Source of the DNA: Persebacter sp965221835
GTDB lineage: Bacteria; Pseudomonadota; Gammaproteobacteria; Tethybacterales; Persebacteraceae
Direction: 5' to 3'
Length of the DNA stretch: 64,000 nucleotides
Assembly (NCBI GenBank): GCA_965221835.1
Contig: OZ244916.1
Location: forward strand, 1,674,001-1,738,000
Part shown: positions 24,305 to 34,039 of the stretch, in pieces
Layout of the letters: every line of letters begins with the position of its first letter
How positions within the stretch are numbered: the stretch's first letter is position 1
Notes under the pieces: generated by a model
The model's database searches: none
Told to the model about the DNA's origin: nothing
The model's input: the letters and a program-made list of their open reading frames with translations, nothing else
Position numbers and translations under genes: made by a program

Positions 24305-27121
24305 ATGTCCGATTATCGCTTGTTGAAAAACGGGGGCGCGCTGTTCGGCGGCAACGCCCCTTTTGTGGAAGAACTGTACGACAGTTTTTTAGAATCGCCC
24401 GACAATGTGTCGGAAGAATGGCGGCGTTATTTTTCCGGTTTGCGCACCGATGCGGATGCCTCGCATCGCGACATTACCGCTGCCATTGCCGCCCGTGCAA
24501 TGCGTCCCGCCGCAAATGTATCGGCGGACGGCGCAAAACAGGCGGCGGTTACGCGCCTCATCAACCAATATCGTTTTTTGGGCGCACGACAAGCAAAAAC
24601 CAATCCGCTTCAATACGAAATGCCGCCGCTGGAAGAAATGTCGCTGCAATTTAACGGGCTGGACGAATCGGATATGGCGACCACTTTTTATTCGGATATT
24701 CACGGTGTCGGCAACGCGCCGCTGTCCGATATTCTCGCCAAACTCAAATCGGTTTATTGCGGCACGGTTGTCGCCGAATGGATGCACATCAGCGACCGCC
24801 GCAAACGCGAATGGTTGCGCGCGCGAATGGAAAAACCGCGCCCGGTATATTCGCCCGCCCAAAAACGCGCCTTGCTGGAACGCATTCTGGCGGCGGAGTT
24901 GCTGGAAAAATATCTGCACACCCGCTACGCCGGACAAAAACGTTTTTCGCTGGAAGGCGGCGACACACTCATTCCGATGCTGGATATTATTCTCCTCAAC
25001 GGTTTGCGCGGCGGCATAAAAGAAACGGTTGTCGGAATGGCGCACCGCGGGCGGCTTAATGTTTTGATTAATGTACTGGGCAAAAAACCCGCCGATTTAT
25101 TTTTGGAGTTTGAAGGCAAACACAAAGTCAGCGGTTCCGGCGATGTGAAATATCACATGGGATTTTCCAGCGCACTCAAAGACAACGGCGCGGAAATGCA
25201 TCTCGCGTTGGCGTTCAATCCGTCCCATCTGGAAATCGCCAATCCGGTGGTGGAAGGTTCGGTACGCGCCCGTCAAGACCGGCGCGGAGATGGCGAACGC
25301 AAAACCGTATTGCCGATTCTGATTCACGGCGACGCCGCATACGCCGGGCAAGGCGTGGTGATGGAAACATTAAATTTATCGCAAGCGCGCGGCTACAAAA
25401 CCGGCGGCACGGTGCATATTATCGTCAACAACCAAATCGGTTTTACGACTTCAACGCCGGACGATGCGCGTTCCACTTTCTTTTGTTCGGATGTCTCAAA
25501 AATGGCGGAAATTCCCGTAATTCATGCACTTTGCGACGATGTGGAAGGCGCGGCGTTCGCCGCCGAAACCGCCCTCGCTTTCCGGCAAGAATTCGGCGCG
25601 GATGCGGTTGTTGATTTGGTTTGTTTTCGCCGGCACGGACACAACGAACAAGACGAACCGCTGATTACGCAACCGCTGATGTATCAAAAAGTTTCCAAAC
25701 ATCCGGGGTCGCCGTCTTTGTACGCCGACCAACTTGTCGCCGAAGGAATCGTCAGCGATGACGAAGTTGCGGCGATGAAAAAATCCTATCGCGACCGTTT
25801 GGCGGCGGGCGAATCGGCGAACCCGAAAGTCGTTCCTGCTGCCAGCAGCGCGTTCGTAGATTGGACAAAATACGACCGCGACAACTATCAATGGGATTGG
25901 CGTCCGTCCAAACCGGTGGCATCGGTAAAACAACTAAAAACGCTGGGCGGCAAACTTTCCGCCATTCCCGACACTTTCGCCGCGCATCCGCAGTTGAAAA
26001 AACTCGCCGCCGCCCGCGCCGATATGGCGGCGGGAAAACGCCCGCTGGATTGGGGAATGGGCGAAAATCTCGCCTATGCGGTGTTGCTGACAAACGGGCA
26101 TTCCGTCCGCCTTTCGGGGCAAGATTGCGGGCGTGGCACATTCGCACACCGGCACGCCGTCTGGCACGACCAAAAACGCCACAAACGAGACGGCGGCGCG
26201 TTCGTGCCGTTGCGCAACTTGTCCGACAATCAGGGCGATTTTCTCGTCATCGATTCCATTTTGTCCGAAGAGGCGGTGTTGGGTTTTGAATATGGTTACG
26301 CGACAACCGAACCGCGGCGGCTGGTAATTTGGGAAGCGCAATTCGGCGATTTCGCCAACGGTGCGCAAGTGGTGATAGACCAGTTTATCGCCAGCGGACA
26401 AGCGAAATGGGGGCGGATGTGCAATCTGGTAATGCTGCTGCCGCACGGCTACGAAGGACAAGGACCGGAACATTCCTCGGCACGCATAGAACGCTATCTG
26501 CAACTATGTTCCGAATACAATATGCAAGTATGCATTCCGTCTTCGCCGGCGCAACTGTATCATTTACTTTTGCGGCAGATGTTGCGCCCGTTGCGAATGC
26601 CGCTTGTCGTTATCACGCCCAAAAGTTTGCTGCGTCATCCCGAAGCGACTTCGTCTTTGCAAGATCTCGCGGCAAACGGATTTGCGCCGCTGTTGCCCGA
26701 TACGGACGACTCCATTAAACCCGCCGCTGTCCGCCGCGTTGTTTTTTGTGCGGGCAAAATTTATTACGAACTCCTCGCCGCCCGCCGCGAACGAAAAATT
26801 AAAGACATCGCGTTGGCGCGACTTGAACAGTTATATCCGTTTCCGCACGACCTTTTCGCGAACGAAATTAAAAAATACAAAAACGCGGACGAAATTGTTT
26901 GGTGTCAAGAAGAACCGGGCAATCAGGGCGCATGGCACCGCATTCAACATTATCTTCGCCGCCATCTGCAAACCGGACAAAAACTCGCCTACTCGTTGCG
27001 TCCTTCGGCATCTTCCACCGCCGCCGGATACGGCGCGTTGCACAAAAAACAACAAGAAGAAGTAATAGACGCCGCGCTTAAACCCAAATCCGCGACAACC
27101 GCGACAAGGAGACGCAAATGA
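24305..27121 (+). CDS. sucA: 2-oxoglutarate dehydrogenase E1 component
   Basis: The 938-residue thiamine-diphosphate enzyme decarboxylates 2-oxoglutarate in the TCA cycle. From ATG 24305 it has the E1o N-terminus (FVEELYDSFLESPDNVSEEWRRYF in two parts), GMAHRGRLNVLINVLGK, FNPSHLEIANPVVEG, GDAAYAGQGVVMETLNLS and VNNQIGFTTS. The C-terminal GYEGQGPEHSSARIER and QEEPGNQGAW complete the family. An earlier in-frame start at 24185 would overlap tsaD and is unlikely. The stop overlaps sucB by ATGA. Confidence 0.96.
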   Translation: MSDYRLLKNGGALFGGNAPFVEELYDSFLESPDNVSEEWRRYFSGLRTDADASHRDITAAIAARAMRPAANVSADGAKQAAVTRLINQYRFLGARQAKTNPLQYEMPPLEEMSLQFNGLDESDMATTFYSDIHGVGNAPLSDILAKLKSVYCGTVVAEWMHISDRRKREWLRARMEKPRPVYSPAQKRALLERILAAELLEKYLHTRYAGQKRFSLEGGDTLIPMLDIILLNGLRGGIKETVVGMAHRGRLNVLINVLGKKPADLFLEFEGKHKVSGSGDVKYHMGFSSALKDNGAEMHLALAFNPSHLEIANPVVEGSVRARQDRRGDGERKTVLPILIHGDAAYAGQGVVMETLNLSQARGYKTGGTVHIIVNNQIGFTTSTPDDARSTFFCSDVSKMAEIPVIHALCDDVEGAAFAAETALAFRQEFGADAVVDLVCFRRHGHNEQDEPLITQPLMYQKVSKHPGSPSLYADQLVAEGIVSDDEVAAMKKSYRDRLAAGESANPKVVPAASSAFVDWTKYDRDNYQWDWRPSKPVASVKQLKTLGGKLSAIPDTFAAHPQLKKLAAARADMAAGKRPLDWGMGENLAYAVLLTNGHSVRLSGQDCGRGTFAHRHAVWHDQKRHKRDGGAFVPLRNLSDNQGDFLVIDSILSEEAVLGFEYGYATTEPRRLVIWEAQFGDFANGAQVVIDQFIASGQAKWGRMCNLVMLLPHGYEGQGPEHSSARIERYLQLCSEYNMQVCIPSSPAQLYHLLLRQMLRPLRMPLVVITPKSLLRHPEATSSLQDLAANGFAPLLPDTDDSIKPAAVRRVVFCAGKIYYELLAARRERKIKDIALARLEQLYPFPHDLFANEIKKYKNADEIVWCQEEPGNQGAWHRIQHYLRRHLQTGQKLAYSLRPSASSTAAGYGALHKKQQEEVIDAALKPKSATTATRRRK

Positions 27122-28284
27122 AAAAAATCCTCGTTCCCGAACTTTCCGAATCGGTTTCAGAAGCCGTACTTTTAGAATGGCAAAAACAACCCGGCGCACC
27201 GGTACGCGAAGGCGAAGTACTGACTTCGGTGGAAACCGACAAAATCGTGCTGGAAGTATACGCACCTTGCGATGGCATATTAAAAACCGCTGTCAAATCC
27301 GCGGGCGATTCGGTTGCCGCCGGCGATGTCCTCGGCGAAATTGACGACACCGTCGCCATTCCCGAAGAAAAACCGGCGGTAAAAGAAACACCGCCGCCCG
27401 CCGCCGCGACTCCCGCCGCGATTCCGGCGGCGACAAAATCCGCCCCGACTCCGACTGCGCAACCGGCGGCAATGCCGTCCGCCAAAAAAGCCGCCGCCGA
27501 ACAAGGCGTTGATTTGCAAACTGTTGCCGGCAGCGGCAAAGGCGGACGAATCACAAAAGGCGATGTTTTCGCTGCGGCGGGCGGCGGACGCGAACACCGC
27601 GTACCGATGACAAAACTGCGCGCACGAATCGCCGAACGCCTTATGCAATCGCAAAACGATACCGCAACGCTCACGACATTTAACGAAGTAAATATGCAAG
27701 CGGTAATGAGTTTGCGCGGCGAATATCGCGATTTATTCGAAAAAACACACGGCGTCAAACTCGGTTTTATGTCGTTTTTTGTCAAAGCCGCAGTCGCGGC
27801 GTTGCGGCAGTTTCCGGTAATCAACGCGTCCGTCGACGGCGCGGATATCGTTTATCACGAATATTACGACATCGGCGTTGCAGTCGGTACGCCGCGCGGT
27901 TTGGTCGTGCCGATTTTGCGCGGGGCAGATTCGCTTTCCATGGCGGACATAGAAAAAAATATTGCCGATTTCGGTGCGCGTGCGCAAACCGGTGCGTTGA
28001 CGATGGACGAAATTACGGGCGGTACATTTTCCATCACCAACGGCGGCGTGTTTGGTTCCATGCTTTCTACGCCGATTTTGAATCCGCCGCAAAGCGCGAT
28101 TTTGGGCGTGCATGCAACCAAACCGCGTCCGGTAGCGGAAAACGGCGAAGTCGTTATTCGCCCGATGAATTATCTCGCTTTGTCGTACGACCACCGAATT
28201 ATAGACGGACGCGAAGCGGTTTTGTTTTTGGGCGCAATTAAAAACGCGCTGGAAAACCCGGCGCGAATTTTGTTAGGCGTTTAA
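27118..28284 (+). CDS. sucB: Dihydrolipoyl succinyltransferase (E2o)
   Basis: The 388-residue E2 subunit has one lipoyl domain, with the lipoyl lysine in VETDKIVLEV. An Ala/Pro linker follows, then an E3-binding domain at about 120-160 with SGKGGRITKGDVFA. The acyltransferase core ends in the active-site LSYDHRIIDGREAV. AAGGAG precedes the start, which overlaps the sucA stop by four bases. A lipoamide dehydrogenase gene is not seen here. Confidence 0.96.
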   Translation: MKKILVPELSESVSEAVLLEWQKQPGAPVREGEVLTSVETDKIVLEVYAPCDGILKTAVKSAGDSVAAGDVLGEIDDTVAIPEEKPAVKETPPPAAATPAAIPAATKSAPTPTAQPAAMPSAKKAAAEQGVDLQTVAGSGKGGRITKGDVFAAAGGGREHRVPMTKLRARIAERLMQSQNDTATLTTFNEVNMQAVMSLRGEYRDLFEKTHGVKLGFMSFFVKAAVAALRQFPVINASVDGADIVYHEYYDIGVAVGTPRGLVVPILRGADSLSMADIEKNIADFGARAQTGALTMDEITGGTFSITNGGVFGSMLSTPILNPPQSAILGVHATKPRPVAENGEVVIRPMNYLALSYDHRIIDGREAVLFLGAIKNALENPARILLGV

Positions 28285-28315
28285 TTTTTTTCTTAAAAAA
28301 ACAAAAAACGCGCCG

Positions 28316-28517
28316 CAAAACCGTACTCCGAATTCGCCGATTTCATTTTTTTACAAAAAACGTTTTTTTATAAAAGTTGGAATACCGCACGGATTTTACA
28401 AAAAACGTTTTTTACAAAGAAAATGAAAAAAATGATAACGCGGCGCAAAAACCGTACTCCGAATTCGCCGATTTCGTTTTTTTACAAAAAACGTTTTTTA
28501 TAAAAAAGGAGAAAAAA
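28316..28517. repeat. Duplicated upstream segment before the oxidoreductase gene
   Basis: About 59 bases containing ACCGTACTCCGAATTCGCCG and TTTACAAAAAACG occur at 28316-28374 and again at 28446-28505. Between them, 28376-28398 (GGAATACCGCACGGATTTTA) nearly matches the gene's own codons at 28568-28588. A duplication of the promoter plus the first codons, followed by decay, explains this. AAAAAGGAG just before 28518 is the working ribosome site. Confidence 0.7.
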
Positions 28518-29606
28518 ATGAACACGATGCGCGCATTTGTACTGACCGGACACGGCGGGATGGAAAAGTTGGAATATCGCACGGATTTTCCGAAACCGAT
28601 ACCCGGCGCAGGCGAAGTATTGATTCGCGTCCGCGCATGCGGACTCAACAACACCGATATTAATACGCGCACCGGATGGTATTCGTCCGGCGTTTCCGGC
28701 GGCACAACCGGCGACAAGGCGACCGGTGCGGCGGACAAAGACGCAACATGGGGCGGTGCGCCATTGCAATTCCCGCGCATACAAGGCGCGGATGTTTGCG
28801 GAGTTGTGGAAGAAACCGGCGCAAATGCGGACGATTCCTTGCGCGGAAAACGCGTGCTGATAGACACATGGTTGCGCGACTGGAACGACCCGCACAACTT
28901 GGAAAAAACCGGTTATTTCGGCAGCGAATGCAACGGCGGTTACGCCGAATACGCGACCATTGACGCGCGCCATGCACATCCGGTGCAGTGCGATTTAACG
29001 GACGCCGAACTCGCCGCGTTTGCAACTTCCTATTCCACCGCCGAAGGAATGTTGTCGCGCGCGAATGTCGGCGCAAACGACACGGTGCTGATTACCGGCG
29101 CTTCCGGCGGTGTCGGAATGGCGTTGATACAACTCGCCAAAAGACGCGGGGCGAAAACCATCGCGATGTGCGCCGAAACCAAACAAAACGCCGTGCGCGA
29201 ATATGGCGCGGATTATGTTTTGCCGCGCGCACCGCAAAACTTACGCGAAATGTTGCGCGCGCAAACCGGATGCGATTGCGTGCCGGTCGTCGCCGATGTT
29301 GCGGGCGGCGATTATTGGACGATTCTCATCGGCGCGATTGCGCGCGGCGGGCGTTATGTCTGTTCGGGCGCGATTGCGGGGGCGGAAGTGCGGCTGGATT
29401 TGCGCGCGTTATATTTGCGCGATTTATCGTTTTTCGGTTCCACCGTTTTGCCGCCGGGCATGTTCGCGTCTCTCGTTTCATACATCCAAAAAGGCGAAAT
29501 CGCACCGCCCCCGATAAAACAATTCCCGCTAAAAGAATTGCACAAAGCGCAACAACTTTTCCTGTCCAAAAAACACGCAGGCAAAATAATCGTTTCATGC
29601 GAATAA
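28518..29606 (+). CDS. Medium-chain dehydrogenase/reductase, alcohol dehydrogenase/quinone reductase type
   Basis: The 362-residue protein starts MNTMRAFVLTGHGG behind AAAAAGGAG. It has a GroES-like domain (PGAGEVLIRVRACGLNNTDINTR; IQGADVCGVVEETG) and a Rossmann domain with VLITGASGGVGMALIQLAKRRGA. The structural-zinc cysteine cluster of classical alcohol dehydrogenases is absent. Family members reduce quinones, enals or acryloyl-type substrates with NAD(P)H. Substrate is not determinable. The gene follows sucB but has its own duplicated upstream region. Confidence 0.8.
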   Translation: MNTMRAFVLTGHGGMEKLEYRTDFPKPIPGAGEVLIRVRACGLNNTDINTRTGWYSSGVSGGTTGDKATGAADKDATWGGAPLQFPRIQGADVCGVVEETGANADDSLRGKRVLIDTWLRDWNDPHNLEKTGYFGSECNGGYAEYATIDARHAHPVQCDLTDAELAAFATSYSTAEGMLSRANVGANDTVLITGASGGVGMALIQLAKRRGAKTIAMCAETKQNAVREYGADYVLPRAPQNLREMLRAQTGCDCVPVVADVAGGDYWTILIGAIARGGRYVCSGAIAGAEVRLDLRALYLRDLSFFGSTVLPPGMFASLVSYIQKGEIAPPPIKQFPLKELHKAQQLFLSKKHAGKIIVSCE

Positions 29607-29848
29607 AAATCACACGCGGGATATCATAATCTTACTCACCATTTCCGCAAAACAAGAGTATGGAATATATGATTTACCAACTCTTTATCATCAAAATCAA
29701 TACTATGTATCCCATTGATTTGACTTGACATTTTTAGATAAACTACGCGAAAAAAATTTCCAAAACGAAACTAAACGCGCGCCGATGTTATAAAATTCAG
29801 TTGACCGCGGCGTTGCCGTATTTTACTTTACATGAAAGGAAACATCTT

Positions 29849-31306
29849 ATGAAACATCCTGACGAAAAAAACATCAAAACGATACGGGATTTAATATCCT
29901 TGTTTACGCAGAATCTCCTGATCGTTAATCCGGAGTATCAGCGTGGCGTTGTATGGACAGACCAGCAAATGCAAATGCTGATTGATTCTGTTTTGCGCGG
30001 TTATGAAATCCCGCCGATATATTTGCGGGCGCGCAACGAAGATGGATGCCACGAGATCATAGACGGGCAACAGCGCATCAATGCGTTGTGCGGCTTTGCG
30101 TTCAATTCTCCCGTCGTTGAATCAGAGGATAAGAGACCGGGACCCAAGCCCAAAAATGTGCTGGGGCGCGGGACCATCAAAACTCGTATTCCTCCGCTTC
30201 TTGATCCGGAGAACGCTCCGGATTTTCCGAAATTCTTGCGCGAGCAAAAATGCCCTTGGGCGGGCAAAACCTTCGAGACGTTGGAAGAATACAAAGAGAA
30301 ATTTCTGAGTCATAAAATTTCCGTCATATTCATGGACGGTAATGATGACGAAATACGTGTGCAGTTCATTCGTCTGCAGAATGGGACACCGCTCTCGGAT
30401 ATGGAAAAATTGGATTCCATGCCGGGCGGATTTTGCGATCATGTTCTCATCATCGGCGGCAAACCGGGTGATTTTAGCAACCGCCATAAACGATCAAAAT
30501 CGTTTCCGGCGGAGTTGCCGGGCGCCCCGTTTTTTAAGAGTCAGAAATTGTTCGGGAAGGCGGACACAGATTATAGCAAACGGCGCAAAATCACCGCGCT
30601 GTCGCTTATGCTGTTTCTGGAGCGGCGGGAAAAGGATGCATTTTCGTTCGTTTCTACGAGCATAAAGGAGTTGTCCGCTTGTTATCACAGAAATTCCGAC
30701 ATGCATATACATTCGGATGAGGTGGTGCGATTCAACGAAATTTTGGACATTCTGTTTTATCGCTTTGAGGAAGAAAATGTGCTGAAATTAAAGAATCATG
30801 ATGTCATTCATCTTATTCTATTTGCAGATATGTTGTTGGACAATTTTGCCAATGGTTGGCAAAACGCTATTGTTCATGCGTATAAAGCGTGGCAGGCGAA
30901 AATAAAACTAGTGCAGAGCATGAAAGCGTCTCCCGCGCGAGGAGATCCGCTTTGGTCCGTATGGCGTTATGCGCAAATTATGGGACGCCCCGGAGGGGCG
31001 GAGATTCGCGAGCGCCATTCCATTTATGTGCGCGAAATGTGTTTATTGCTCCGCAAAGATCTGCGTTTGCCTGATTTTAATGACAATGTGGATGACTTGC
31101 GGGAGGCGGCGTATTATTGCGAAGGTATGCGCTGCAGCAAATGCAGACATCCCAATCCCAAAAATGACGAAGACGCAGAAAAAGGATATGTCGCTCCGGC
31201 GGATATTCATTTTCAACAAATGCCTGGACATGCTCAAGGCATGTTTTACGAGAACTGGGCGCTGGTCTGCAAAAACTGCAACGATATTGCGCCGACTTCG
31301 GCGTAA
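29849..31306 (+). CDS. DUF262 (GmrSD/ParB-like) protein with C-terminal HNH-like zinc motif
   Basis: The 485-residue protein starts at ATG 29849 after AAAGGAAA. The DUF262 domain is clear: PEYQRGVVW at 28-36, LRGYEIPPIYL, and the nucleotide-handling DGQQR at 72-76. The middle is alpha-helical. The end pairs CSKC (about 429) with CKNC (about 474), with ADIHF and ENWALVC between them, resembling a variant HNH nuclease. DUF262 occurs in GmrSD type IV restriction enzymes and other defence proteins. Codon use is AT-richer than in flanking genes, consistent with transfer. An antiphage role is inferred. The 242-base gap before it (29607-29848) is AT-rich with no gene seen. Confidence 0.7.
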   Translation: MKHPDEKNIKTIRDLISLFTQNLLIVNPEYQRGVVWTDQQMQMLIDSVLRGYEIPPIYLRARNEDGCHEIIDGQQRINALCGFAFNSPVVESEDKRPGPKPKNVLGRGTIKTRIPPLLDPENAPDFPKFLREQKCPWAGKTFETLEEYKEKFLSHKISVIFMDGNDDEIRVQFIRLQNGTPLSDMEKLDSMPGGFCDHVLIIGGKPGDFSNRHKRSKSFPAELPGAPFFKSQKLFGKADTDYSKRRKITALSLMLFLERREKDAFSFVSTSIKELSACYHRNSDMHIHSDEVVRFNEILDILFYRFEEENVLKLKNHDVIHLILFADMLLDNFANGWQNAIVHAYKAWQAKIKLVQSMKASPARGDPLWSVWRYAQIMGRPGGAEIRERHSIYVREMCLLLRKDLRLPDFNDNVDDLREAAYYCEGMRCSKCRHPNPKNDEDAEKGYVAPADIHFQQMPGHAQGMFYENWALVCKNCNDIAPTSA

Positions 31307-31339
31307 ACCGCCCCCATCAACAAAACAGCAACTCCGTCA

Positions 31340-31370
31340 ATTCGCCCGCGATTTTTCGCCGCGGGCGAAT
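31340..31370. terminator. Convergent-gene hairpin terminator
   Basis: ATTCGCCCGCG (31340-31350) and CGCGGGCGAAT (31360-31370) form an 11-bp stem around a nine-base loop. It lies between two convergent genes. No long T-run follows, so termination strength is uncertain. Confidence 0.55.
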
Positions 31371-31446
31371 TCTGTTTCGGCAATTCGCCGTGCCGCCATT
31401 TGGCAAAAGCGCGGATTGATTAACCATCCGTTAAACCGCTTTACTC

Positions 31447-32682
31447 TTACTTGTCGTTTTCCGGATTAAACCGAGATATTATCGGTTTACTTTCTTTCCT
31501 TTTCCTTTGAGGATCCTGCAACACTTCATTAAGCAATTTATGAACATACTGCTTTCGCAACTCTTCGTCCGCCTCACCAAATTCCTTGGCAAGCCCCGGA
31601 TAGGATGCGATTAATGCCGCTTTATAGGCATAGTCCTCTTCAACCGTTTTATTTTTGGCGTATTGGTTGCCTGCAAATGTTGCAACGCCCAAAGCAACAA
31701 ACAATATAAGCGCACGAACAAGTGCGCCAATGCCGGAATTGCCCGACTCGCCTATTACTTTAATCGCCTCCCAGCCCAACCAAATAGCCCCTGCTGACGC
31801 ACACAGCAATATGAACAACCAAAATCCTTTCACATGCTTATTACTCAATTCCTCTTTCCGTTGTATGAAAGCACCACTTAATCCTGCAGCCGCCGCATGT
31901 TTCAACGCGGTTTCTGCTTGTTTAATTAAGGTGTTTGTTTGAGAAAATGAAGAATCCTGCATACTTTTATAATCACTGATAAGAGATTCGTGTTCTTTGG
32001 AAAAATCATCCAATTTCGTTTTGTAATCATCGGTTGCAACGTTTTGCTCCGAAATTTTATTTTGTCTTTCGTTAATTAATTTTGTGAATTGTTCAATCAC
32101 TTTCTGATTTCCTTGCGCGTCATCACAAATTGCCTTAACTTGCTCGGCATTCTGTTGCGCTTGTGTAATCAAATTCTCTAAATCTTGCGTTGTCGAAGTA
32201 TTTTTAGCAATATCTTCATCCAATTGATTCGCTTTCTGCTGCACGCTTTCATGTTGCTTTTTAATTTCGGCGTCCCGCTCCTGCAATTTGGATGATATTT
32301 GATTGGCGGCGGAATGGTATTGTCTTAACTCTCGTAAAACATTCTCCATGAGCAAATTCTCAAATATACGAATATAAAAAATTATGCGATGTATCTGCCC
32401 CGAAATTTGGACACTATCACCCGAGGCGAAATAGTTGCTAACAGTATTGATATGCGACACGGCATTATCTATTTTAGAAATCCGGCGAACAAATTTCTCC
32501 CGATTATGCCGAACTTGCTCGAACACATCCAAGAATTCCTCAACAATTTCACATGCATCCCGCACACTAAATTCTTGACCGTCCGGCTTGTCTGCAGAAA
32601 TGTCATTTCCGCCTTGCTTAAAAGCATTGTACGACTCTCGCAACTTGTCTACTGCTATCTCTAAATTTTCAAAATTAGACAT
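31447..32682 (-). CDS. Coiled-coil membrane protein of unknown function, possible defence component
   Basis: The 411-residue protein is not a recognised enzyme. Residues about 110-262 are rich in Gln/Glu/Lys/Asn heptads and should form a long coiled coil. AAAAGLSGAFIQRKEEL follows, then two membrane helices at about 286-304 and 319-338, and a charged cytoplasmic tail. The segment before the first helix resembles a GL..AF..R motif I associate with coiled-coil membrane proteins seen near defence genes; that recollection needs checking. Codon use is AT-rich, like the convergent DUF262 gene. I infer a membrane-attached sensor or effector. The 173-base gap beyond its start holds nothing recognisable. 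Confidence 0.55.
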   Translation of the reverse strand: MSNFENLEIAVDKLRESYNAFKQGGNDISADKPDGQEFSVRDACEIVEEFLDVFEQVRHNREKFVRRISKIDNAVSHINTVSNYFASGDSVQISGQIHRIIFYIRIFENLLMENVLRELRQYHSAANQISSKLQERDAEIKKQHESVQQKANQLDEDIAKNTSTTQDLENLITQAQQNAEQVKAICDDAQGNQKVIEQFTKLINERQNKISEQNVATDDYKTKLDDFSKEHESLISDYKSMQDSSFSQTNTLIKQAETALKHAAAAGLSGAFIQRKEELSNKHVKGFWLFILLCASAGAIWLGWEAIKVIGESGNSGIGALVRALILFVALGVATFAGNQYAKNKTVEEDYAYKAALIASYPGLAKEFGEADEELRKQYVHKLLNEVLQDPQRKRKESKPIISRFNPENDK

Positions 32683-32855
32683 TTTTTTGCCCTAATGCGA
32701 AAAATTCGCCAAAACCATGGCGAAAGGAGAATGAATGAGTTTTGCACTTGCGTTTTTCATAGAATTTCTCCGTTGAATGTCAAATCGCATCGGCGAACAT
32801 TGTTCCGTTATTCGTCAAACTTATCGCCATTTCCCATTATAGCCAAAAACCGCCG

Positions 32856-33959
32856 TCAACAAAATGGCAGTTCGGTTAATTCGCCGGAAATTTGGTTGTT
32901 GTTTTTGATGACTGAAACTTTTTCGCCGGAAATGGAATCGGCGGGGACGAGGGCGAAACCGATCATTTTTTTTAATCGCCGCGACCAGACGCCGTTTGTC
33001 ATGTCGCCGATTTTTTTTCCGTCTCGCAAAATATCCAGCCACGCCGCATGACCTGGTTGCGGTTTGTCGCCCGCCAAAATGATTCCCATTTGCCGCCGTT
33101 TTGCGCCTTGTTTATGAATGCGGCGTAGCGCGGCGATTCCGATAACTTCGTCCGGCGCATTCAAATCTACATATTTTTCCATCCGCACTTCAAACGGATT
33201 CGTGCGGTCGTCTGTGTCGCCGCCCCACGACAGCAAACCGCTTTCAATTCGCTCGCACGGATTTGGATAGCCCGGTCCGATGTCAAACGGTGCGCCCGCT
33301 TCGCGAACGATATTCCACAACTTTTCGCCTTGCGTTTCGTCCGTCAGATACAACTCAAAACCGCCTTGTTTGGACCATCCCGAACGCGCCAGATACAGCG
33401 GCACGCCTGATACGGAAGTTTCCATAAAATGAAAATATTTTAGCGCGCGCGCCGTCTCGCCGAAAAGCGAAACAATTGTGTCTTCGGCTTTCGGTCCTTG
33501 CACCGCCAGCGGCGACACGCCGGGGTCGCAAACTTCCGCGCGCAGTTTGCGTTCCGCCGCAATCGCTCGCGCCCAAAAAAATATATCCGAATCGGCGATG
33601 GAAAACCAAAACCGGTTTTCGTCCAGTTTCAACAAAATCGGATCATTAATTAGCGCGCCGGAATGATTGCAAATCGCGACATATTTTCCTTGTCCCGCTG
33701 CGCATCGCGACAAATCGCGCGGCGCGAGAATTTGTGCGAGTTGCGCCGCATCCGGTCCGGTAATTTGCACTTGCCGTTCGCAAGCGACATCCCACATGGA
33801 AACGCCGGAAAGCAGCCGCCAATATTCCGCCTCCGGATCGCCGTATCCCATCGGCATCAGCATGTGATTGTAAGTGGAAAAGGTCGTAACGCCCGCCGCC
33901 ACCGTCGACGCAAAATACGGCGATTGCCGAAGCCGCGTATGCGGCGCGATTTGAAACAT
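32856..33959 (-). CDS. dmdA: Dimethylsulfoniopropionate demethylase DmdA
   Basis: The 367-residue GcvT-fold protein moves a methyl group from DMSP to tetrahydrofolate, giving methylmercaptopropionate. The match to DmdA rather than generic GcvT is in YNHMLMP, WDVACERQVQI, RDLSRC, LINDPILLKLDEN, FSIADSD, SPLAVQGPKAE, RSGWSKQGGFELY and CERIESGLLSWGGD. AAGGAAAAG serves the start at 33959. It lies between restriction-modification genes and the coiled-coil gene, not with other sulfonium genes. A close non-DmdA paralogue with another methylated substrate cannot be fully excluded. Confidence 0.8.
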   Translation of the reverse strand: MFQIAPHTRLRQSPYFASTVAAGVTTFSTYNHMLMPMGYGDPEAEYWRLLSGVSMWDVACERQVQITGPDAAQLAQILAPRDLSRCAAGQGKYVAICNHSGALINDPILLKLDENRFWFSIADSDIFFWARAIAAERKLRAEVCDPGVSPLAVQGPKAEDTIVSLFGETARALKYFHFMETSVSGVPLYLARSGWSKQGGFELYLTDETQGEKLWNIVREAGAPFDIGPGYPNPCERIESGLLSWGGDTDDRTNPFEVRMEKYVDLNAPDEVIGIAALRRIHKQGAKRRQMGIILAGDKPQPGHAAWLDILRDGKKIGDMTNGVWSRRLKKMIGFALVPADSISGEKVSVIKNNNQISGELTELPFC

Positions 33960-34039
33960 TTTTCTTTTCCTTTCTTAAAAAAACAAACGGATAAATTAAA
34001 ACACGGCGGGGTAATTTGTCATCGGCAAAACAGAACACG

